Positions 36,392 through 45,976 of a stretch of 64,000 nucleotides of DNA are shown here, piece by piece; positions within the stretch are counted from its first letter, which is position 1, and each line of letters starts with the position of its first letter. The notes beneath the pieces were generated by a model. The model did not search any database and was not told the DNA's origin. It was given only the letters and a program-made list of their open reading frames with translations. The position numbers and the translations under genes are program-made. The DNA is from Sphingobium subterraneum (GTDB lineage Bacteria > Pseudomonadota > Alphaproteobacteria > Sphingomonadales > Sphingomonadaceae). The stretch covers positions 558,001-622,000 of the forward strand of contig NZ_JACIJP010000001.1 in NCBI RefSeq assembly GCF_014199435.1, written 5' to 3'.

Positions 36392-37183
36392 TCAATCCGT
36401 AAATCGCGGTACGTTGACAGGAATAGTCGCAAACGTCACATCACCCGCCGAGAGGCACCGCCGAGCTTGCCCCGAAATTTTCACACTGACATGAAAAAGC
36501 GAAAGTTTGGCTAGGGTGATGCCGCCCTTCCAGGCTGCTGACATGCAAAGCTGGTGCCCTACTTCGTACTGCGCGAAGCCCCAGGCAGGATCAGGCGCGC
36601 CATGGGGATTGATCTTGTAAATTCGTCCCTTCGGGTCGCTCAGGTCGAACTGAGCGCGCAGACCGGCGCTGAGACCCGTCCCAATGGCTTTTCCATAGGC
36701 CTCCTTCAGCGTCCAATAGGCTAGGAACTGCCTGATTTGATCTTCACCCTGCAACGAAGCGATGTCGCAAAATTCGCGAGGAGCGAAGTATCGGCGCGCC
36801 AAGGTCTCAACAAGACCAACTCTCGGCGGACCTTCTATATCGACACCGAGCATCACGCCGCAGCCGACAGCAACAGCCACACTCGACCCGCAATGCGAAA
36901 GACTGAACGACAGATCGTCTACAGCGCTTGAGCATAGAACCGGCTTTCCGCCCTCTTCTATTGTGAGGTTCAGTTGGGAAGGACAGGTTTGAGTGTAATG
37001 AGCCAGAACCGTGCGCAAGAATATCCGCGAAGCTTGAAAGCGCCAGGAGTCCGACTGCCTCATAAAACGCGTGGCGCGCTGACGCTCCGCGGCGGATAGA
37101 AACGCGGCGGCGCGGACCGCGACCGAAAGCATTTCCGAATCCGTTGACGGCCAAAACCATAGATGAGGGACATCCTGCGTCAT
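36392..37183 (-). CDS. Sfp-type 4'-phosphopantetheinyl transferase
   Basis: Activates the carrier domains of this cluster (two in the PKS, one in the NRPS, one free ACP). The 263-residue product carries the family motifs: SFSLSHCG at about residues 92-99, GVDIEG with Asp115 and Glu117, and WTLKEAYGKAIGTGL with Trp157, Lys160, Glu161 and Lys165. Length is typical of the Sfp group. A dedicated PPTase inside the cluster suggests the pathway was acquired as a self-sufficient unit. Confidence 0.94.
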   Translation of the reverse strand: MTQDVPHLWFWPSTDSEMLSVAVRAAAFLSAAERQRATRFMRQSDSWRFQASRIFLRTVLAHYTQTCPSQLNLTIEEGGKPVLCSSAVDDLSFSLSHCGSSVAVAVGCGVMLGVDIEGPPRVGLVETLARRYFAPREFCDIASLQGEDQIRQFLAYWTLKEAYGKAIGTGLSAGLRAQFDLSDPKGRIYKINPHGAPDPAWGFAQYEVGHQLCMSAAWKGGITLAKLSLFHVSVKISGQARRCLSAGDVTFATIPVNVPRFTD

Positions 37184-37262
37184 CTGGACCAGAAAGCCCA
37201 GATATGCGCAAGCACACGAGACCTGAAAGGACCTGCGGCCAAATCATGTTCAACGCGCCCGC

Positions 37263-38153
37263 TCAAAACTTTGGGCCTTCGTGGCGGCATACGCCGGAGT
37301 CATCCAGGGACCCGTCGTTCGAGGACAGGGATACTGCCCCCTGCTTGACCCAAGCATTTTTATAGACGCGGCCCGCGATCTGCGTCAGCCAAGTGTCCGG
37401 TACCATCATCGCGAGCACGTACAATATCCTGGAGGTCAATCCGACGAGCGAGACGGGCCTTCGTCGAATGAGGTCGTCGATTGCTCGATCGGCGCATCTC
37501 GTTACCGGGATCGATCCGAATTTCTTGCCTTCCACCAGCTTCTGCAGACCGGAGCCACGCGTCATTTCAGTGTCCATGCCGAGTGGATATGCAATCGTCA
37601 TGGAGATATCCGACCGGGTCCATTCCGCGCGAAGGGCAATGACGAGCGAACGAATATAAGATTTCGACGCGCTGTAGGCAGCTTGAAACGGTAACGGAAT
37701 TAGAGCCGACATACTCGATACTACGAGGATACGGCCGGGTACGCGCTGCTCACCAAATATTCTCGCAAACCCCAACAAAAGGGTCGCGGTCGAACTGACG
37801 TTGAGGGAATTCACTCGCTCAATCTCCGCAGGTGACATCGCCATAGCGTCGCCGAAGTAGGTTATGCCGGCGCAGAGCACGACAGCTGCAATGTCTGCCA
37901 TACCGTCCACTTCCGCTATCAAGCTTGCCGTGTCCGCTGCGGCCGACAAGTCGAGCGCCATGACGCGCGCTTCCCTGCCATGACCACGTACCTTCGCGGC
38001 AAGACTGTCCAGCAGGTCTCTTCGCCGACCGACAAGGACAAGGTTCGCGCCATGGAATTCGGCCAGGCGCTCGGCCATTGCTCGGCCAAGCCCGGACGAT
38101 GCACCGGTAACGACGACCCAGGAACCGGCGAAGGCTGGAGTTCTACCCATCAC
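37263..38153 (-). CDS. Short-chain dehydrogenase/reductase
   Basis: NAD(P)-dependent SDR of 296 residues. The cofactor motif VVVTGASSGLGRA lies at about residues 13-25, and a VVLCAGI (NAG-equivalent) motif follows. The catalytic VVSSMSA...YSASKSY places Tyr and Lys at about residues 160 and 164. The C-terminal extension has a hydrophobic patch (ILYVLAMMVPDTWL) that may touch membrane or lipid, as in DltE/SadH-type SDRs acting on long-chain substrates. The start overlaps the FAAL stop, so the two are co-translated. The substrate is unknown; reduction of a beta-keto or aldehyde lipid intermediate is plausible. Confidence 0.9.
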   Translation of the reverse strand: MMGRTPAFAGSWVVVTGASSGLGRAMAERLAEFHGANLVLVGRRRDLLDSLAAKVRGHGREARVMALDLSAAADTASLIAEVDGMADIAAVVLCAGITYFGDAMAMSPAEIERVNSLNVSSTATLLLGFARIFGEQRVPGRILVVSSMSALIPLPFQAAYSASKSYIRSLVIALRAEWTRSDISMTIAYPLGMDTEMTRGSGLQKLVEGKKFGSIPVTRCADRAIDDLIRRRPVSLVGLTSRILYVLAMMVPDTWLTQIAGRVYKNAWVKQGAVSLSSNDGSLDDSGVCRHEGPKF

Positions 38154-39781
38154 CTTGTGCCAAGATTTTGGCCTGCGCCCTCACCGGAGCCAAAGATGGC
38201 CGGGCAAGCGAACCGTTGCTTCTTACCGCTCGTGGTTCTGGGTATGCCGCCGGCTGGCACGATGGTCACCTCCAAAAGCTTGATGCCGAAGTGGCGCATT
38301 ATCGCGGCTCGAATTTCGTCGCCGATTGTTGGGCGCAATGGCGCCGTGCGCGAATCCTCGACCAGCACCCCTATGTCTTCCGTGCCTGATAGCCTGAACG
38401 AGCAGATTGCCTGTAGACGTCCGGGAAGCACCAGTTCGTCGATTACGTTATCGATCTCCTCGAGATGGATGTTCACTCCGTCCCGAATGACCAGGTCTTT
38501 CAGACGACCTACGACGTAGAGTTCGCCGTCCACAAGTGCGCCGAGATCCCCTGTGCAGGCCCAACTCTCTGGTTGGCTCCCTGACCGGAGCACGCGCGCG
38601 TCGGCGCTTCTCGACACGCTAAGGTCAGCAACCAATATCTCACCAATTTGCCCCGGTTCAACGATACGATCATCAGACATGATCTTGAGTTGATCGACAA
38701 TGGGACAGCCGTTGCTCACCAGTTCGACGACTTCGCGGTCGCAATCACTCGCCGCCACAAGTCGGTTCCGCTTCAGTTGCTCCCGATCAAACCGGCGGCT
38801 TTTCCACCTTCCATCGGTCGCGCCCGAAACCAGTAACGTCGCCTCGGCCAAACCATAGCAGGGGCGCAATGCTTCAGTCCGTAATCCTGCCTGCGCGAAC
38901 CTGTCCTCAAAGCGCCGCAGCGTATCGGCCTGGACCCGCTCGGCGCCATTGATAGCGATTCGGAGAGAACGCAAGTCGAGCCCTTCGACGTTTGAAACCC
39001 GCTTTGCGACCAAGTCGTATCCGAAGTTCGGCGCGCCGGTGAACGCTGCCCGGTATCGCGTAATCAGTTCCAGCCAAGTGCGGGGTCGCCGTACAAACGA
39101 TGAAGGCGCCATTAAAATGCCGGCACCCCGAATGAAGGCAGGAAATAGAATGCCGCCGATCAATCCAAAATCGTGGTGCGCGGGCAACCATGACACGCTT
39201 GCGTGGCCGGGCTGCGCCTTACAAAGCTGGGCCATGAGCCCGAGATTGCGCGTCAGGTTTCGATGTTCGATGAAGATGCCGTGCGGCCTGCCGGTCGAAC
39301 CGGAAGAGAACTGAACAAACGCATCCTGTGCTGTCACCGGCAAATGCCGGTCCGGTTGGCCGCTCTCGGTAAGATCATCATATTTGAAGATGCGGACTGC
39401 TTGATAGTCGGCAAGGGTCTGACAAACAAATTCCTGGCAGGCGATATCCGAGACGACGTTGGTCACGATACCGCTCGCGATTGCAGCTTGAATCCGTTCG
39501 CCACTTCTCGTGCCAAACCTCCCGCTCATCGGGACCGGCACTGCCCCAGCGATCTGGGCTGCGAAAAAAACTTCTATGAAAGCCAACCCCGGATCGAATA
39601 TCAGCATGATCCGTTCGCCTGGAGGGACAACAGCAGCGATGCCGCGCGCCAGATGCTGCGCTCGTGCCCACAACTCCCCCCAACTCAGCCTCTGCTCCGC
39701 ATTGTCGTGCGATCGGAACACGTAAGCGTCCTCGTGGGGCGCAGCGCGCGCATTCGCGGCGAGTATGTCCACCATCGACAT
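38150..39781 (-). CDS. Fatty acyl-AMP ligase (FAAL)
   Basis: Activates a fatty acid as acyl-AMP and hands it to a carrier protein. The chosen ATG (MSMVDILAANA) gives 543 residues. Upstream in-frame sequence overlaps the KAS gene and was discarded. Motifs: the P-loop-like FSSGSTGRPHG at about residue 153, the FAAL-typical WLPAHHDFGLIGG followed by APNFGYDLVAKR, CYGLAEATLLV and TGDLGALVDGELYVVGRLKD. The C-terminal lysine region is PRTTSGKKQR. It lies between the KAS III and SDR genes. Likely donor to the PKS N-terminal ACP, the free ACP or the NRPS condensation domain. Confidence 0.94.
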   Translation of the reverse strand: MSMVDILAANARAAPHEDAYVFRSHDNAEQRLSWGELWARAQHLARGIAAVVPPGERIMLIFDPGLAFIEVFFAAQIAGAVPVPMSGRFGTRSGERIQAAIASGIVTNVVSDIACQEFVCQTLADYQAVRIFKYDDLTESGQPDRHLPVTAQDAFVQFSSGSTGRPHGIFIEHRNLTRNLGLMAQLCKAQPGHASVSWLPAHHDFGLIGGILFPAFIRGAGILMAPSSFVRRPRTWLELITRYRAAFTGAPNFGYDLVAKRVSNVEGLDLRSLRIAINGAERVQADTLRRFEDRFAQAGLRTEALRPCYGLAEATLLVSGATDGRWKSRRFDREQLKRNRLVAASDCDREVVELVSNGCPIVDQLKIMSDDRIVEPGQIGEILVADLSVSRSADARVLRSGSQPESWACTGDLGALVDGELYVVGRLKDLVIRDGVNIHLEEIDNVIDELVLPGRLQAICSFRLSGTEDIGVLVEDSRTAPLRPTIGDEIRAAIMRHFGIKLLEVTIVPAGGIPRTTSGKKQRFACPAIFGSGEGAGQNLGTR

Positions 39782-39798
39782 TTGTGAATCCGAGCCTC

Positions 39799-41802
39799 TC
39801 AATGCTTTTCGCGATCGATCACAGGCAGACGAAGAACGCTGCAACTCACGCCGGAGCCGACCTGGATGACGACGACCTCTTCCGAGGGAGAAGTGGCGAA
39901 GAACCGTTCGAAATGTCCCGCAAGTAGGAGACCACAGTCCAGGGTGTGCGATCCGATTCTGCAATGGAGAACACTCTCTTGCGCCTTGACATCGGTAAGC
40001 GCTGCCCAAACTTTGCGTGAGTCCGCCTCAGACAGATGCTCGGCCAGAACGACGACGTGCGATTTCCCGCAGTCCTTCAGATCCAGAAGGGCAGTGCATA
40101 TAAGCTCGGTACATGCCGCACTTGCTAGCGGATCGGCATGCCGGTCTACGATTGCGCCGCCGTTGCCCTGTCGGGATCGTGATCCGAGCAGAGTCGCCGT
40201 GCCCCGCGCAAAAGTAATCTGCCCGCGTAGCGAGCGATATCGGTCGTCCGTCTTGCGGATCACGAAGGCGCAAGCCCCTTCGTCGATACCAATCGGTGCT
40301 GCGCCCAGATCCGGATTCGTGTCATATTCCGAAGCCACGACGAGTATGGTGGCGGCTGGAAAAACATCGACAAGGGCAGACGCAATGCTGAGTGCGGTTT
40401 GGATGCCGACCGCTCCCCCGCCCACATCGAACGCCAGCACGGACTCGACTGAGCCTGGCGCATCCGCCTTCCCGGTAATGCCGAGCTCGCCGGCTATTGC
40501 GACGGCCATTGCTGGCTCCACGGCGTTGTCTTGACGGTAGACGCCGGCGAACAGCACCAGATCGACACCCGTTATCCCGATGTTGGCCGTGGCCAACGCC
40601 CGTATCGCGGCCGCGACGCTCATATCCATAGCCGATGCTGCGGCGATCCGTGGGAGGCAGGCGCGTCCGACAATCTCGATACCTTCAAAAATCGGGTTGG
40701 CTCGATCTGGGATTGAGGGCACGCAACGATCTTGCGGGGCGTGCAGGCGAGAGGGAAGCGAACCTACATCATAGAGCGCGACGCCAATCGTGATGCCTGC
40801 GCCAGCCATCGCGAATAACACCTTGTCGCCATCGACGACGCGACCAGCCTTCATCGCCAGCCAGAAGGCCAGCAAGGTGCTTGTCGAGATGGTGTTGCCA
40901 TAGTCGGCAAGTATATCGACGATCTTTGGTTCCAGCTGCCGGGCGCTACCCGGCTCTATCTGGCCAAACTCGTTTATCGCCGAAAGCATGTTCAGCCTTG
41001 ACGTCTGGTGGGGAATGATCGCGGCCAGATCCCCAATGCGACTGTCGGAATTACGAAGCACTCGGTGAGCCTCGCTAACAACCGCCTGGACGCCGACCGA
41101 TCCCAGCTTCATCAGATCAGTCGTGGTGACCGCGCCGCCGTGGGCTTCTTTAGTTGGCTTCGAGACGCAGTAGCGGGAATATCCCGGAAATGTCCGGACA
41201 CTCAGCGAGGGCATACCCTCTCCAGACGGCGCCGACTGTGAGACAATGACCGCGGCCCCGGCATCGCCAAGCGTAAGACAGGCGAGACGATGATCTGCGG
41301 GGCCAGTTATCTCCTTCGTCGCTGTTTCCCCAAGATGGGTCACATACTCGCCGCTGACGACTAGGACATGAGTGGCCCGCTTTGCTGCAATCAAAGTCCC
41401 GGCTACAAAAATTCCGGTCCATATCCCAGCGCAGGCATTGCAGACGTCAAATTTGATATCAGCATCGATTCCCAGCTCGTCGCAAAGTTGCGACGCGAGG
41501 CTGGGCTCCATCGAGACTTGAAGGCCATCGCCATCCATGCGTGAGCATGACGTGCCGATCACTGCCCCGATCGCTGCGGGGCCCTCGGCGAACGAAGCGA
41601 TGCATCGTTCTGCGGCCTCCCGCGCCAAGCCCCACGAGTAAACGCCACGAGCAGACCGACGATTCTCGATTCCAGTCAGCCGCCGAAATGGAAAGCTCGA
41701 GAGGGGAGGACATCTCTCGATAAGCTCCTCCGATGACACTTTCTGTTCGGGTATCGATATTCCAATTCCCGAAAAGCGCAGCGGGATCTTCAGTTCAGGC
41801 AT
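39799..41802 (-). CDS. Tandem KAS III-like condensing enzyme (pseudodimer)
   Basis: Two thiolase-fold halves in one 667-residue chain. The N-terminal half (about 1-345) is FabH-like with a full triad: Cys124 in NACAGI, His265 in IIPHQTS and Asn303 in YGNTIS. In the C-terminal half (about 370-667) the sequence FDVGGGAVGI aligns with FDVCNACAGI, putting Ala464 where the nucleophile should be, so that half looks catalytically dead. FabH enzymes normally dimerise as two separate chains of about 320 residues, so this fusion is probably an internal pseudodimer. It overlaps the NRPS stop by 8 bp. Role: starter condensation, chain joining or release. Confidence 0.88.
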   Translation of the reverse strand: MPELKIPLRFSGIGISIPEQKVSSEELIERCPPLSSFPFRRLTGIENRRSARGVYSWGLAREAAERCIASFAEGPAAIGAVIGTSCSRMDGDGLQVSMEPSLASQLCDELGIDADIKFDVCNACAGIWTGIFVAGTLIAAKRATHVLVVSGEYVTHLGETATKEITGPADHRLACLTLGDAGAAVIVSQSAPSGEGMPSLSVRTFPGYSRYCVSKPTKEAHGGAVTTTDLMKLGSVGVQAVVSEAHRVLRNSDSRIGDLAAIIPHQTSRLNMLSAINEFGQIEPGSARQLEPKIVDILADYGNTISTSTLLAFWLAMKAGRVVDGDKVLFAMAGAGITIGVALYDVGSLPSRLHAPQDRCVPSIPDRANPIFEGIEIVGRACLPRIAAASAMDMSVAAAIRALATANIGITGVDLVLFAGVYRQDNAVEPAMAVAIAGELGITGKADAPGSVESVLAFDVGGGAVGIQTALSIASALVDVFPAATILVVASEYDTNPDLGAAPIGIDEGACAFVIRKTDDRYRSLRGQITFARGTATLLGSRSRQGNGGAIVDRHADPLASAACTELICTALLDLKDCGKSHVVVLAEHLSEADSRKVWAALTDVKAQESVLHCRIGSHTLDCGLLLAGHFERFFATSPSEEVVVIQVGSGVSCSVLRLPVIDREKH

Positions 41803-44800
41803 CGATCGAACTCACTCTAATCAGCTCGGCGGAAATTTCAGCGATAGTCGAGTAGGCCAGTATCGTTTCAGGAGAAATCTGGAGGTCCAGGTTCTGCGCC
41901 CGCACGGCGATCTCCACGCCTTGAATTGAGGTTCCACCCAAATCGAAGAAATCGTCATCGACGCCTATTGGGTCGATACGAAGGACGGACTCCCAAATGT
42001 CCACCAGGGCTGCTTCAACAGACGTGGTCGGACCGCGATATGCATTGTCCGCCCGACGTTCGATGCGTTGCTGCGCCGCCAGATGCTTCAATTCGCGGTG
42101 GTCCGTTTTTCCGCTTGAAGTCTTCGGTATTCTTTCGATCGCCCGGATGTCTCGTGGATGCATTTGACGCGGCAGACTGTCGTGAATAGCATGCAGAATT
42201 CTTGTTTCTACGATATCGCTTGCGGCCTTCTCCGATGGAGAAAAGAATAACGAAATGTGGGTCTGCGGCCCTTCCCGCCAGGCCACCGCAGCGGCTTCGG
42301 TAACGCCATCTACACGCTCGGCAATGCCTGCAACCTCGCCAAGCTCGATGCGGTGACCATTGATCTTGACTTGGCCATCCCGCCTGCCCCTGAATAGAAG
42401 TCGACCATCCCGGATCATCCCGAGGTCACCTGTCAAATACCAACGCCCAACTTCTCCCCCTCCAGCGAGTGCCCTAAAGCGCTCGGCCGTGGAAATGGGA
42501 TCCGAAGCGTATTCGAGCGCTAGACCTTCGCCCGCAAGGCCTACCTCGCCCACAACTCCTTGTTGAAGAAGTGCTCCATCACGGCCGAAGATACCGATAT
42601 TCATTCCTGAAACTGGCAAGCCGATCGGTATCTCGTCGTTATGAGTGATGACCTGATGAGCGGTAGCCCAAATCGTTGCTTCGGTCGGACCATAGAGGTT
42701 CCATAACACCTTGACCTTAGGCAAAATGTCCTGGGCCAGGTCCGGGCCCAGGGCTTCTCCGCCGCACAAGGCTGTCAGGGGAAGCGCGGAATCGAGACGC
42801 GCCATTACAAGCAGCCGCCACATGGACGGAGTAGCCTGTAGGAAGGTGACAGGATGCTTTGCGACATAGCCAGCGATCCGCACGGGATCGCCCGATGCCT
42901 CGTCGTCGAGCAAGTGCAGGCGGCCGTGCCGGAAAAACGGCATCAGCAGCTCGAGAAGAGAGATGTCGAACGTGAATGCGGATATCGCCGCGATGGAATC
43001 ATTTTGACTGAATCCGACCAAGTCGGAAAGCTTTGCGACCGTTTTCGATAGCGCATCGCGAGAGATCACCACACCCTTCGGCAAGCCGGTCGAGCCGGAG
43101 GTGAAGAGCACGTAGGCAGCAGCCGATCCTTCACCGTCGTACAATTCCACATCTGCGATCGGCTGGCCGGCGAACGAAACCGAAGCATGTTGCGCGACGG
43201 AAATGTCAGGGCGAAATTCACGATCTGTCACCAGGCAAGACGCTCCGGCACGCTGCAGCATCCCTAAGAGGCGATCGCATGGTTCACTCGCTGACACAGG
43301 TACGAAAGCGATACCACTGGCGAGACAGGCCAGTAGATAAGCAATGTAGCCAACGGAGCGATCGAACGACAAGGCAACTGTATCGCCTGCCCCCAACGAC
43401 AACTTACGGAGGTGATCCTGAGCCGTCCCTGCATGCCTCGAAAGTTGAGCGTAGCTGATCGACCGCGAACCCGTCTGAACAGCGATGGCATCAGAACCCG
43501 ACGCGAGATATCTGAATATGTGGCCTATTGCACCTTCATTCGCGCTTGCCGAATGGCCGGCCAAGAAAGCCGGCGGGCCAAGGCAGGATCGTAGGCTTTC
43601 CAGCGGCAAGGCTGGATCCTTGCAAACAAGGTCGACAATCCGGAAAAAATAATCTGCCAATCGATCTAGAGTCGTTCTGTCGAAAATGCCCGCGTCACCT
43701 TGAAGGCTGAACCAGCTCGCTTCCTCGGTCATAAAAACTGTCGGCATAAGGTCAAAGGCACAGCCGCGTTGTGACAGATGCAGTATCTGCAGATCGCTCG
43801 TCGATCGCCCTCGGGCTGGTGATCGAATGTCGTTCCACATGAACAGGGTCTGGAACAGCGGCGCGACATTGGCCTGCGTTTTGACGTGTGCAGCCCGAAG
43901 AATGGCATCGAGAGGATGGTCGGCGTGGTCCATCGCTTCCGCCGTACGCGCTCGAACTGCCCTGATGACGTCCGCAGCCGTTGAGAATTCCGGGAACTCA
44001 ATTCGAATTGGGACGACATTGGCGAGGTATCCCACCACCTTTCTCAGCGACGATTTGGTTCTCAACGATACGGGCGTGCCCACGACGATCGAGCCGCTGT
44101 CATCGTGGATGGAAAGGAGAAGGAAGAACGCTGCCAGATAGATCGTAAACTCCGTCGCGCCGATTTCGCGCGCGAGGCGACCAACCTGCGCCGCTGTTTC
44201 CGGCGCGATATCGCGCCGGACCGAGATACCGCGGCGTGCGCGGCGGACCGGACGAGGGCGATCGAGCGGTAGGCCCGTCTCCTCCGGCGCGCCTTGAAGC
44301 GATACACGCCAAAAATCCGCGCTACGCTCCCCATTCTGTCCCCGCCGAGCAAGAATATCATGGGCCAAGAATTCCTGAAGGCTGCTCAGGTCGCTATTGC
44401 GCAGGCCACCTTTACTATCCGCGACAATATCTTCGAACACAATATGGAGTGAAGCAAGATCTGCTACCGTGTGGTTTGCGATGATTGCCAATACCGGCGG
44501 AAGGCCTTCCCGATCATAAACTCTGATGCGTATTAGCGCCTCACCCAATATCTCAAATGGCCTGTCGGCTAGATCTTGCGCATCTTTGACAATATACTCT
44601 ACCGACGGAGAAGAAACTTCCACTGTCTGAATTTTAATATCCTCTATTGAACCACCAATTTGGAAAAAAGCACCATTTTCCTGTTCAATTCTCATGAGCA
44701 GGGCGGGCCGTGATGCGATGGCCTGCACCAATCGCGGCATGAGCTGGTGACAGTTGGCGAAACCCTTTAACTCGAAAACCGCTAGAAGGTTATGGGAAAC

Positions 44801-44878
44801 ATCCGCCGGATCCTGAATCGCTTTAAGTACGATAGCCTTTTGGCCGCTACTGATCGGCAATCGAATATTGTCCACCAC
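41795..44878 (-). CDS. NRPS module C-A-PCP, predicted glycine-activating
   Basis: Single NRPS module of 1027 residues. The condensation domain spans about 8-440 with active-site NHTVADL near residue 134; the second His and the Asp of HHxxxDG are kept, the first His and the Gly are not. The adenylation domain spans about 455-935, with A3 FTSGSTGLPKG, A5 NLYGPTEATIWAT, A7 YLTGDLG and A10 PKTSSGKTDHRE. The specificity residues I read are D-I-L-Q-L-G-L-I-W-K, the classical glycine code. The PCP has its Ser in LGGTSIQG at about residue 979. There is no thioesterase or reductase domain. First gene of the main cargo operon. Confidence 0.95.
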   Translation of the reverse strand: MVDNIRLPISSGQKAIVLKAIQDPADVSHNLLAVFELKGFANCHQLMPRLVQAIASRPALLMRIEQENGAFFQIGGSIEDIKIQTVEVSSPSVEYIVKDAQDLADRPFEILGEALIRIRVYDREGLPPVLAIIANHTVADLASLHIVFEDIVADSKGGLRNSDLSSLQEFLAHDILARRGQNGERSADFWRVSLQGAPEETGLPLDRPRPVRRARRGISVRRDIAPETAAQVGRLAREIGATEFTIYLAAFFLLLSIHDDSGSIVVGTPVSLRTKSSLRKVVGYLANVVPIRIEFPEFSTAADVIRAVRARTAEAMDHADHPLDAILRAAHVKTQANVAPLFQTLFMWNDIRSPARGRSTSDLQILHLSQRGCAFDLMPTVFMTEEASWFSLQGDAGIFDRTTLDRLADYFFRIVDLVCKDPALPLESLRSCLGPPAFLAGHSASANEGAIGHIFRYLASGSDAIAVQTGSRSISYAQLSRHAGTAQDHLRKLSLGAGDTVALSFDRSVGYIAYLLACLASGIAFVPVSASEPCDRLLGMLQRAGASCLVTDREFRPDISVAQHASVSFAGQPIADVELYDGEGSAAAYVLFTSGSTGLPKGVVISRDALSKTVAKLSDLVGFSQNDSIAAISAFTFDISLLELLMPFFRHGRLHLLDDEASGDPVRIAGYVAKHPVTFLQATPSMWRLLVMARLDSALPLTALCGGEALGPDLAQDILPKVKVLWNLYGPTEATIWATAHQVITHNDEIPIGLPVSGMNIGIFGRDGALLQQGVVGEVGLAGEGLALEYASDPISTAERFRALAGGGEVGRWYLTGDLGMIRDGRLLFRGRRDGQVKINGHRIELGEVAGIAERVDGVTEAAAVAWREGPQTHISLFFSPSEKAASDIVETRILHAIHDSLPRQMHPRDIRAIERIPKTSSGKTDHRELKHLAAQQRIERRADNAYRGPTTSVEAALVDIWESVLRIDPIGVDDDFFDLGGTSIQGVEIAVRAQNLDLQISPETILAYSTIAEISAELIRVSSIDA

Positions 44879-44928
44879 TGCGCTCCTAAAATGAAAAATA
44901 GCTTATGCCGAAAAAAAGGTGCGTGTCT

Positions 44929-44949
44929 AGTTATATGACAAATATAACT
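44929..44949. promoter_or_regulatory. Inverted repeat upstream of the NRPS gene, possible operator
   Basis: Perfect 8-bp arms AGTTATAT and ATATAACT with a 5-bp spacer, 51 bp upstream of the NRPS start, in an AT-rich 99-bp gap. The spacing suits a dimeric regulator site. No regulator gene is recognisable in the cluster. Confidence 0.45.
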
Positions 44950-44977
44950 GACGACATTAAATAGATATACAGGACAT

Positions 44978-45811
44978 TCACGGCAAAAACCATGGCCCCC
45001 ATCGCGTTACTATGCGCAATACCCTTGATGTTCTCCCTACGTATACATGAACTCTCTTGCCACCGTAGGCCTTCCAAACCGCCGATGCTACCTCGACTGC
45101 CGATGAGATTTCAAGACCTGCCTTCACTACACTCTCGCGGGTTGTGCGATTGGTACCGGCATTTACGTTCGAAAGCATTTCCGTATCGACAAACCCGGGA
45201 ATGATCGACCTTACCTTTATGTCAAATTCGCGCCATTCTCTTTCAAGCGATTCAGTCAGTGCACGGATAGCAAATTTAGAAGCACTATAAGGTGCCATCT
45301 GCGCCGGCGCGAATATCCCGGCAACCGAACAAGTATTGATCAGTGCGGCTTTTGACGTGGCTCGCAGGTAAGGGAAGGCCGCTTGTGCGCCCCAGAAAAA
45401 GCCTTTCAAATTGACGTCGATTACCCGTTCGACCATTTCCGCAGATGTCTCATGCAGATATTGCCGATGGCCGATACCTGCATTATTCAGCACAATGTTG
45501 AGCTTCGCTTGGCTTTCGATTGTAAAATCAGCCAGCGCCGCAATCCAGCTATCCCGATCACGGACGTCGAAGAGATAAACAGCGTGTCTTTCCGGCGAGG
45601 CGAGAAGACTGAGAGTTTCGCGAAGCCCCGACTCATCGACATCAGCCAGGCCAACACGCCATCCCCGCGCGGCGAATAGTTCAGCCGTTGCACGACCAAT
45701 TCCCGACCCAGCGCCGGTTATGAAAATCGTTTCTCGCATTTTGATCGCCCTACCTGTTTGTCTCGCGACCTCCAAATCCGCCGTTCCCATTGCCGGCCCA
45801 TGGGTGGTCAT
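44978..45811 (-). CDS. Short-chain dehydrogenase/reductase
   Basis: SDR of up to 277 residues with cofactor motif IFITGAGSGIGRATAELFAA, NNAGIGH and the catalytic NTCSVAGI...YSASKFA. The first ATG has GGGG 7-10 bases upstream. An in-frame ATG at 45739 (MRETIFITG) would give the usual short N-terminus and is a fair alternative. The C-terminal SSAVEVASAVWKAYGGKRVHVYVG style is common in SDRs acting on lipids. It is upstream of the NRPS operon on the same strand, separated by 99 bp that include a palindrome. Confidence 0.9.
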   Translation of the reverse strand: MTTHGPAMGTADLEVARQTGRAIKMRETIFITGAGSGIGRATAELFAARGWRVGLADVDESGLRETLSLLASPERHAVYLFDVRDRDSWIAALADFTIESQAKLNIVLNNAGIGHRQYLHETSAEMVERVIDVNLKGFFWGAQAAFPYLRATSKAALINTCSVAGIFAPAQMAPYSASKFAIRALTESLEREWREFDIKVRSIIPGFVDTEMLSNVNAGTNRTTRESVVKAGLEISSAVEVASAVWKAYGGKRVHVYVGRTSRVLRIVTRWGPWFLP

Positions 45812-45976
45812 TTACACCCCTTTCTGGCAAGCGATCTTCGAAAACTGCGCCTGTTCTTGAGCGCGACCCCGGTCTTGGTACATGTCAGGAGATATCTCGC
45901 CTTCATAAAGCAGTTTAGGCGCCCTCCCCTGTGAGCACCCTGCAAATGCTGGACATCCCGGCCGAGCAACTTTTCG

